Source: Dromiciops gliroides
Taxonomy: Eukaryota > Chordata > Mammalia > Microbiotheria > Microbiotheriidae
Length of the DNA: 64,000 nucleotides
Direction of reading: 5' to 3'
NCBI RefSeq assembly: GCF_019393635.1
Contig: NC_057863.1
Location: forward strand, 639,926,306 to 639,990,305
Shown here: positions 63,801 to 64,000 of the stretch, piece by piece
Layout: every line of letters begins with the position of its first letter
Numbering within the stretch: position 1 is the stretch's first letter
Notes under the pieces: generated by a model
What the model was told of the DNA's origin: nothing
Database searches by the model: none
The model's input: only the letters and a program-made list of their open reading frames with translations
Translations under genes and position numbers: made by a program

Positions 63801-64000
63801 ACTCTCCCTCTGTCCCTGTAGGAAGCAGGAGCAGCGGCTCGAACAGAAGCGCCAGCGAGAGCAGCCGGCGGGCGCTGGGGCGGGAGAAGGAGCGCCGGAC
63901 AGGGGCCGGGGGCAGCGGGGGCAGCAGCGAGTCGGAGCACACGGTGCGCAGTGCATCGGGCAGTGGGGGCCGGCGGGAGCGCCCGCCCAGCCAGCTTTCC
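27130..64000 (+). CDS. DVL1: DVL1, dishevelled segment polarity protein 1 (5' 14 exons complete, exon 15 cut by window end)
   Basis: Fifteen exons join in frame to 631 residues with no stop; human DVL1 is about 695, so roughly 70 C-terminal residues are missing. Exons: 27130-27299, 51039-51108, 51292-51413, 52604-52716, 53198-53330, 53862-53955, 54047-54116, 54646-54785, 55282-55358, 55502-55569, 56506-56655, 58738-58869, 60235-60402, 60868-61074, 63822-64000. DIX domain at about 1-85 (polymerisation, Axin binding). Basic [10 protein letters not shown] patch at 219-228. PDZ at about 249-340 with carboxylate loop FLGISIVG (Frizzled C-terminus binding). DEP at about 425-500 (Frizzled and membrane docking, planar polarity). 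A PPAY motif at 550-553 fits NEDD4-family ligase binding. Acts in the cytoplasm and at the membrane between Frizzled/LRP and the Axin destruction complex, and in planar cell polarity. PDZ and DEP are almost identical to human DVL1; exon 14 and 15 spacing favours DVL1 over DVL2/3. Confidence 0.97.
27342..27556 (+). repeat. DVL1: (CTGGCC)n-like hexamer array at the start of DVL1 intron 1
   Basis: Degenerate six-base periodicity (CTGGCC, CTGCCT, TTGGCT, CTGTCC) beginning about 40 bp after the exon 1 donor. Read through, it gives alternating Ala-Leu and Pro-Gly; not coding. Confidence 0.85.
28990..29245 (+). repeat. MIR-type SINE
   Basis: GGCCTGGATTTGAATTCTGG, TCTGAGTCTCAGTTTCCCCA and GGTGACCTCAGAGGTCCCCT. 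About 60 bp in the middle do not fit. Confidence 0.65.
29744..29813 (+). repeat. Near-pure G tract (about 70 bp)
   Basis: G runs of 7 to over 20 broken by single C bases. Strong G-quadruplex potential, and hard to sequence accurately, so the exact length is doubtful. Confidence 0.9.
30093..30252 (+). repeat. MIR-type SINE
   Basis: GGGCCTTAGTTTCCCTACCT and GGTGATCTCTGAGGTGTCTT. Confidence 0.65.
30441..30514 (+). mobile_element. Short polyadenylated retro-insertion with target duplication
   Basis: Seventy-four bases with AATAAA at 30484-30489 and a terminal A run, flanked by perfect 11 bp duplications AGAAATGCATC (30430-30440 and 30515-30525). It is a 5'-truncated LINE tail or a fragment of a processed transcript; the source is not recognised. 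Confidence 0.8.
31250..31437 (+). repeat. MIR SINE within L2
   Basis: GCTTCAGTTTCCTCATCTCT, GTTGGGAGGATCAAATCAGA and ACTATATAAATGTCAGCTAT. Confidence 0.75.
31491..31762 (+). repeat. WSINE1-like SINE
   Basis: tRNA-derived head GGCAGCCAGGTGATGCAGTG, then the longer body CATCTCCAGTCGTCCTGATG, TGGCTCTGGAGGAGAGTGAG and the RTE-like end GAAGGACAAACAACA. Same type as 49301-49600. The name is from memory. Confidence 0.7.
31862..32083 (-). repeat. MAR1-type CORE-SINE
   Basis: TTTGGGGTTTTCTTGGCAAA, TTTACACATGAGGAAACTGA and GCCACCTAGCTGC. Confidence 0.88.
32155..32240 (-). repeat. MIR fragment
   Basis: TTTTACAGATGAGAAAGCTG and GAAGTGACTTGCCCAGGG, with the SINE at 32268 next to it. Confidence 0.65.
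32268..32431 (-). repeat. Poly(A)-tailed SINE
   Basis: T/G run, then GTTAAGTGACTTGCCCAGGG to GCCACCTAGTTTCCCC, in reverse. Confidence 0.9.
32570..32790 (+). repeat. Ancient repeat (type Y), copy 1
   Basis: TTTGATAATTATTTTCATCT, ATTTATGCATTTAACAATAT, TATTCTGAGAAGGAATC and an AAAAGATTAAGGAC end. Shared with four other places in intron 1; family not named. Confidence 0.55.
32828..33009 (+). repeat. Poly(A)-tailed SINE with extra 3' sequence inside the target duplication
   Basis: SINE body to about 32951, tail to 32980, then 29 bp of non-SINE sequence (TGCATTCACAGAGCCTATCA onward). All of it is enclosed by perfect 18 bp duplications TTAGAAATGGTGGGACTG at 32810-32827 and 33010-33027. Confidence 0.93.
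33525..33762 (+). repeat. MAR1-type CORE-SINE
   Basis: GGGCAGATGGGTGGCTCAGT, AAGACTCATCTTCCTGAGTT and GGGAATGGCAAACCAATCCA. Confidence 0.88.
33780..34100 (-). repeat. MIR SINE split by a SINE
   Basis: GGAATTAGGCACTATTATTA, then after the insert GACAGATAAGGAAACTGAGG and CAGAGGCAGGGCCTGCACCC. Confidence 0.8.
33850..33997 (-). repeat. Poly(A)-tailed SINE with target duplication
   Basis: Perfect duplications ATTCCTGTTTG at 33839-33849 and 33998-34008. Confidence 0.95.
34541..34563 (+). repeat. (CCCT)n microsatellite
   Basis: Five to six CCCT units. Confidence 0.85.
34728..35240 (+). repeat. Ancient repeat (type Y), copy 2, split by a SINE
   Basis: ATTTTATGCATTTAAAGTCA, GGATTCTGAGAAGGGGCCCC, then after the SINE AGGGTAAGAACCCCTGATTA. 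Confidence 0.55.
34989..35187 (+). repeat. Poly(A)-tailed SINE whose tail became a (GA)n microsatellite
   Basis: Body to 35130, then 57 bp of GA from 35131. Duplications AGAAGGGTAAGA at 34973-34984 and 35188-35199. Confidence 0.93.
35372..35613 (-). repeat. MAR1-type CORE-SINE
   Basis: GTTCAGTCGTGTCTGACTCT, CCATTTGGGGTTTTCTTGGC and AGGAAACTGAGGCCAACAGG. Confidence 0.92.
36005..36255 (+). repeat. Ancient repeat (type X) with L2 3' end inside
   Basis: CAATAGGCATTTATTAA before and CTATGTGCTAGGTAGGCACT after an L2 tail (AAGGCTCCTTGAAGGCAGGG to CACAGTAGGAGGTTAATCTG). Same arrangement as in the MXRA8 3' UTR. Confidence 0.6.
36257..36390 (-). repeat. Poly(A)-tailed SINE
   Basis: GTTTGTTTGTTTGAGGGGCA to GCCACCTCGCTGCCCT, in reverse. 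Confidence 0.88.
36605..36690 (+). repeat. Ancient repeat (type X) head
   Basis: CCAGCATTTTATTAAGTACT and TAGCCCTATGCTAAGCTCTG. Confidence 0.5.
37015..37130. promoter_or_regulatory. Candidate intronic regulatory cluster
   Basis: Unique sequence in DVL1 intron 1 with GATAATTAG near 37013, ATTAATTA (homeodomain core) at 37041, TATATAAA at 37080-37087 and a GGGCGGG at 37116. The spacing would suit an enhancer or a weak TATA promoter. This is motif evidence only. Confidence 0.3.
37405..37545 (+). repeat. MIR-type SINE
   Basis: TGTCACCTCGGACAAATCAC and AAAATGAAAGGGGCTGGACT. Confidence 0.6.
37598..37735 (-). repeat. Ancient repeat (type Y), copy 3
   Basis: Reverse orientation: TTTTTTAAGTGCATAGAATA, AATTACATTGAAATATGATT and ATCAAAATATATTTTAAAAC. 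Confidence 0.5.
38305..38318. promoter_or_regulatory. RFX X-box motif
   Basis: GTTGCTATGGCAAC differs by one base from the palindromic RFX X-box GTTGCCATGGCAAC. It lies in unique, GC-richer DNA of DVL1 intron 1 (38160-38530) with an ETS-like CCGGAAG at 38174. Function is inferred from the motif alone. Confidence 0.55.
38543..38900 (+). repeat. Ancient repeat (type X)
   Basis: TTCAAGCATTTCTTAGACCC, ATGGGGCACAGTGCTAGGAG, GGGAAGGGCTTCCTGTAGGA and CCTTTGAGCAGAGCCTTGAA. Confidence 0.6.
38900..39035 (+). repeat. GA-rich tract
   Basis: GAGAGGAGAGGAGAGAAAGG-type purine tract of about 130 bp. Confidence 0.8.
39465..39640 (-). repeat. MIR SINE
   Basis: TTATCTCATTTAATCCTGAC, ACAGCCCTGTGAGGCAGGGG and GGGGAAACTGAGGC. 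Confidence 0.75.
40125..40352 (-). repeat. MIR SINE
   Basis: AGCCTACTATGTGCCAGGTT, GATGCTCACAACTCCCCATG, GGTCACACAACTAATAAG and GAACTCAGGTCTTCCTGACT. Confidence 0.8.
41230..41450 (+). repeat. L2 LINE fragment
   Basis: CATGTCACCTCCCCTGCTCA, GCAGTGGCTCCCTATCACCT and AAATCCTTCATAACCTGTCC. Confidence 0.75.
42090..42480 (-). repeat. MIR SINE with MAR1 inserted
   Basis: GAGACTTGCCTAGGGTCATA before and CTAGTAAGTGACAAAGTGGC, GATTTGAACCCAGGTGCTC after the MAR1 at 42156-42395. Confidence 0.65.
42156..42395 (-). repeat. MAR1-type CORE-SINE
   Basis: TTGTTGTTCAGTCGTTTCAG, TCATTTGGGGTTTTTTAGGC and TTTTACAGATGAGGAAATTG. Confidence 0.92.
42965..43270 (+). repeat. L2 LINE fragment
   Basis: AAAACCTTCAGGGGCTCCCT, GTTGCCTCTAGGGTCAGACT and CCATGCCTCTGCACATGCTG. 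Confidence 0.75.
43285..43690 (+). repeat. Ancient repeat (type Y), copy 4, split by a SINE
   Basis: CCTAGCCTGGGGTCCAAGAA before and GCATTTAAAAACTTGATTCT, GAGAGAGGGTCCATGGTTCT after the SINE. Confidence 0.55.
43441..43557 (-). repeat. Poly(A)-tailed SINE, head lost
   Basis: GTGAGGCAATTGAGCTTAAG to GGCCAGTGCTCTATCCAC; the last ~25 bp of the SINE head are absent. Confidence 0.88.
43710..43990 (+). repeat. MIR SINE split by a SINE
   Basis: GTTTGGAGTCCCAGGGAGCC and GAGTTCAAGTGCTGGTTCTC on the left, CTATTATTCCCCATCATTAG on the right. Confidence 0.65.
43785..43935 (-). repeat. Poly(A)-tailed SINE with target duplication
   Basis: Perfect duplications ACTGGCTACCT at 43774-43784 and 43936-43946. 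Confidence 0.95.
44195..44270 (+). repeat. L2 3' end
   Basis: CTAGCCTGGCACATAGTAGG and TGCTTCATTTATGCTCCCTG. Confidence 0.65.
45052..45150 (-). repeat. Ancient repeat (type Y), copy 5
   Basis: Reverse: TCTCAGAATTAGGTTAATTT and CAGTTACTAAAATGTTTTTT. Confidence 0.4.
45350..45540 (+). repeat. Two MIR 3' ends in a row
   Basis: CCTCAGTTTCCTCATCTGTA at 45361 and CCTCAGTTTCTTCATCTGTA at 45457, each followed by the ATTCCAGCTC-type end in diverged form. Confidence 0.65.
45826..45978 (+). repeat. MIR SINE
   Basis: GGGTTCAAATCCTGCCTTTG, CCTCAGTTTCTTCATCTGTA and TAAATCTAAGATCTTGTGAG. Confidence 0.75.
46355..46398 (+). repeat. (GT)n microsatellite
   Basis: About 22 GT units, uninterrupted. Confidence 0.98.
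46830..46982 (+). repeat. Poly(A)-tailed SINE
   Basis: GGGACGGCTAGGTGGTACAG to an AAAAAAGAAAAAA tail. Confidence 0.93.
47541..47835 (-). repeat. LINE-1-type 3' region, strongly diverged
   Basis: CAATGTATAGTCAAGCAGAC, CTATTGGCTGTGTCCCAGAA and GTCACCGCATCAACCGGAGT follow the order of the fragment at 24040. Highly diverged. Confidence 0.4.
48530..49140 (-). repeat. MIR SINE carrying tetranucleotide arrays
   Basis: TAATAGCCAGCATTCAT, then the arrays, then TTTTAAGGTGTGTAAAGCTG, TTATCTCATTCCATCCTCAC and CTTACAGATGAAGAGACTGA. The two parts are adjacent in a normal MIR. Confidence 0.8.
48541..48912 (+). repeat. (TTCA/TTTG)n then (TCTA)n array
   Basis: 48541-48780 is ATTCATTCATTTGTTTGTTT-type; 48815-48912 is TCTA ending in CATC units. 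All forward frames are partly open, giving meaningless Phe/His/Ser-rich ORFs. Confidence 0.97.
49224..49787 (-). repeat. MAR1-type CORE-SINE split by a WSINE1-like SINE
   Basis: GTCATGTCTGACTCTTTGTG and TTGGGGTTTTCTTGGCAAAG on the left; TTTGCTATTTCCTTCTCCAG and CAGATGAGGAAACTGAGACA on the right. Confidence 0.88.
49301..49600 (+). repeat. WSINE1-like SINE
   Basis: Full copy: GGGGACAGCTAGGTGATGCA, CATCTCTGGTTGTCCTGATG, CTTAAATCCAATTCACTGCA, AGTCATGACATCCCCTCCCC and end GAGAACAAAGGGCAAACAAC. Confidence 0.75.
49846..49888 (+). repeat. (GAAT)n microsatellite
   Basis: About ten GAAT units. Confidence 0.97.
50345..50935 (+). repeat. Ancient repeat (type X), two copies end to end
   Basis: Copy 1: AAGCATTATTAGGCACCTCC and CATTCCAGGCATGGGCTGGG. 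Copy 2 from 50612: CGAGCACTTATTAAACACTT, GGAGTGTCTTGTGGTGGAAT and GGCCCAGAGGCCAGTGGCC. It ends 100 bp before DVL1 exon 2. Confidence 0.55.
51039..51108 (+). CDS. DVL1: DVL1 exon 2 (DIX)
   Basis: Encodes [20 protein letters not shown] and VSW, with one residue change from human over this stretch (Ser for Phe). Acceptor CTCTTCAG, donor GTGAGT. Confidence 0.97.
51292..51413 (+). CDS. DVL1: DVL1 exon 3 (end of DIX, linker)
   Basis: Encodes [20 protein letters not shown] through [11 protein letters not shown], matching the end of the human DIX domain and the start of the linker. Acceptor CCTCTGCAG, donor GTAAGG. Confidence 0.96.
51414..52603 (+). other. DVL1 intron 3 contents
   Basis: A minus-strand MIR fragment lies at about 52222-52350 (TTCATTTTACAGATAGGAAA) and a type X head at 52355-52470 (AATAAGCATTTATTGAGTGC). 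The remainder is unique, no gene seen. Confidence 0.6.
52604..52716 (+). CDS. DVL1: DVL1 exon 4 (linker)
   Basis: Encodes [20 protein letters not shown] and [17 protein letters not shown], aligned with human [20 protein letters not shown]. Acceptor CTCACAG, donor GTAAGA. Confidence 0.94.
52840..52945 (-). repeat. MIR fragment in DVL1 intron 4
   Basis: TTTTACAGATAGGGAAACTG and AGTCCCAGAAAGACAAGGTG. Confidence 0.65.
53198..53330 (+). CDS. DVL1: DVL1 exon 5 (linker)
   Basis: Encodes [16 protein letters not shown], then a Ser-rich segment with [18 protein letters not shown]. The N-terminal part is diverged from human. Acceptor TGCCGTAG, donor GTGGGA. Confidence 0.94.
53379..53596 (+). repeat. 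Poly(A)-tailed SINE in DVL1 intron 5 with target duplication
   Basis: Body to 53510, then an 85 bp A-rich, partly C-rich tail. Duplications AGACAGATGCCCAG at 53365-53378 and 53597-53610. Confidence 0.95.
53862..53955 (+). CDS. DVL1: DVL1 exon 6 (Ser/Thr stretch and basic patch)
   Basis: Encodes [20 protein letters not shown] followed by more Arg/Lys, matching human closely. The basic cluster at residues 219-228 precedes the PDZ domain. Acceptor CTCCCCAG, donor GTACGG. Confidence 0.96.
54047..54116 (+). CDS. DVL1: DVL1 exon 7 (start of PDZ)
   Basis: Encodes [20 protein letters not shown] and LNM, with Ser for human Ala at the first residue and Ile for Val in NIITV. Acceptor CTTCCTCAG, donor GTAAGG. 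Confidence 0.96.
54646..54785 (+). CDS. DVL1: DVL1 exon 8 (PDZ core)
   Basis: Encodes [20 protein letters not shown] through GDMLLQ, identical to human over the peptide-binding groove. Acceptor CCTCCAG, donor GTGGGA. Confidence 0.97.
54935..55215. repeat. Type X head and MIR fragment in DVL1 intron 8
   Basis: CGAGCATTGATTAAGTCCTT and TTTCAAGGAGCTTACAGTCT (type X, +) to about 55070, then TTTCATAGAGGAGAAAACCG (MIR, -). Confidence 0.55.
55282..55358 (+). CDS. DVL1: DVL1 exon 9 (PDZ)
   Basis: Encodes [20 protein letters not shown] and IVSKP; human has IVSQT at the end. Acceptor CTCGCAG, donor GTGAGT. Confidence 0.97.
55502..55569 (+). CDS. DVL1: DVL1 exon 10 (end of PDZ)
   Basis: Encodes [20 protein letters not shown] and IPR. 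Acceptor CCTCTAG, donor GTAAGT. Confidence 0.97.
55570..56505 (+). other. DVL1 intron 10 contents
   Basis: 55990-56115 has type X remains (GGTTTTTGAGCAGGGG-like TCTTGAGCAGGGGAGGGAC). 56168-56470 is a 300 bp pyrimidine-rich tract that runs up to near the exon 11 acceptor. A short GGGGCGGGGC run lies at 55866. Confidence 0.6.
56506..56655 (+). CDS. DVL1: DVL1 exon 11 (PDZ-DEP linker)
   Basis: Encodes [20 protein letters not shown], then a Ser/Thr-rich stretch ending SSIPDAE. About 300 bp of pyrimidine-rich DNA lies directly before the acceptor; the donor GTAAGT opens the intron holding the E-box-rich minisatellite. Confidence 0.95.
56740..57860 (+). repeat. DVL1: 1.1 kb minisatellite in DVL1 intron 11
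   Basis: Tandem modules of about 36 bp, such as CACACCTGCCTACACACATG plus TGTCCATATGGACTCA or GTGCACACAGGCTCA. A 181 bp higher-order unit is visible: the same CCCACACACATGTCCATATG run starts at 57048 and 57229. Open frames across it are by-products. Confidence 0.93.
58738..58869 (+). CDS. DVL1: DVL1 exon 12 (start of DEP)
   Basis: Encodes [20 protein letters not shown] and [20 protein letters not shown], near-identical to human. Acceptor CTTTCAG, donor GTGAGT. Confidence 0.97.
59052..59195 (-). repeat. Poly(A)-tailed SINE in DVL1 intron 12
   Basis: Perfect 9 bp duplications CCAACATTT at 59043-59051 and 59196-59204. Confidence 0.93.
59255..59745 (+). repeat. Ancient repeat (type X), long body copy
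   Basis: GGCATTCTAGGCATGAGGAA, TTTAAATACCAATCAGAGGA, GCAAGAGGGAGCCACCAGAA and GGAGGCTTTGGCAGTAGATG. Confidence 0.6.
59838..60040 (+). repeat. MIR SINE
   Basis: TGTGCCTCAGTTTTCTCATC and TGAATTATTATTATTGTTGT end. Confidence 0.7.
60235..60402 (+). CDS. DVL1: DVL1 exon 13 (DEP)
   Basis: Encodes [20 protein letters not shown] through [13 protein letters not shown], the DEP fold with its Frizzled-facing finger. Human differs at a handful of positions. Acceptor CTTATAG, donor GTAAGG. Confidence 0.97.
60635..60765 (+). repeat. Ancient repeat (type X) head in DVL1 intron 13
   Basis: AAGCACTCATTAAGAACCTA, TTCTAGGCACTGGTACTAAG and CCAGGAGCTCCCAGTCTAAT. Confidence 0.6.
60868..61074 (+). CDS. DVL1: DVL1 exon 14 (Pro/Tyr-rich C-terminal region)
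   Basis: Encodes [20 protein letters not shown], then [20 protein letters not shown] and [17 protein letters not shown]. The PPAY at residues 550-553 is conserved with human. Acceptor TTCCCCAG, donor GTGAGG. Confidence 0.96.
61075..63821 (+). other. DVL1 intron 14 contents
   Basis: 61530-61745 and 62105-62470 are type X bodies (AGGGAAGGCTTCCCAGAAGA; CAAAGGGAGCCATTGAAGCG). 61770-61952 is a minus-strand MIR (TTTGCAGAAGAGGAAATGGA). 62690-62770 is a MIR 3' end (TCCTCAATTTCCTCAGCTGT). 62780-63821 looks unique and C-rich, with no extra exon supported. Confidence 0.6.
63822..64000 (+). CDS. DVL1: DVL1 exon 15 (partial, runs off the window)
   Basis: After acceptor CCCTGTAG the frame reads [20 protein letters not shown], then a Gly/Ser/Arg-rich tail ending RERPPSQLS at the last base. 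Human continues about 70 residues to CEFFVDIM. This exon is much more diverged from human than the domains are. In human DVL1 the last exons are where Robinow frameshifts fall. Confidence 0.93.

Overview
The window is a piece of a mammalian chromosome, almost certainly from a marsupial and probably an Australidelphian one. Two spliced genes encode proteins close to human MXRA8 and DVL1. The repeats are the marsupial set: a short tRNA-derived poly(A)-tailed SINE, MAR1-type CORE-SINEs with an RTE/BovB-like tail, two WSINE1-like elements, MIR-type SINEs and L2 LINEs. Species cannot be fixed from this sequence. The WSINE1 assignment, which drives the Australidelphian guess, is from memory.

Layout on the + strand. 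1-5683 is upstream flank holding repeats, GA-rich tracts and two blocks of a degenerate ~40 bp minisatellite. 5684-13158 is complete MXRA8 in 10 coding exons, predicted 445 residues, followed by a 3' UTR to about 15645 with an AATAAA signal. 15646-26200 is a repeat-dense intergenic region with nested SINEs and a 505 bp hexanucleotide array seeded in a MIR. 26230-27350 is a CpG island with the DVL1 promoter and first coding exon. 27130-64000 is DVL1: a 23.7 kb first intron packed with fossil repeats, then exons 2-15 between 51039 and the window end. The visible DVL1 reading frame is 631 residues. Roughly the last 70 residues and the stop lie beyond the window.

MXRA8 is a type I membrane protein with two Ig-like domains. 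DVL1 is the cytoplasmic Wnt transducer with DIX, PDZ and DEP domains. They are head-to-tail neighbours on human 1p36.33 in the same order and orientation, so the synteny is conserved; nothing here shows a functional link between the two. No RNA gene, CRISPR array, endogenous retrovirus or extra protein gene could be supported. The non-gene content is interspersed repeats, tandem repeats and unique DNA with a few candidate regulatory motifs, the best being an RFX X-box in DVL1 intron 1. I found no convincing new biological system; the more unusual signals are repeat-borne.
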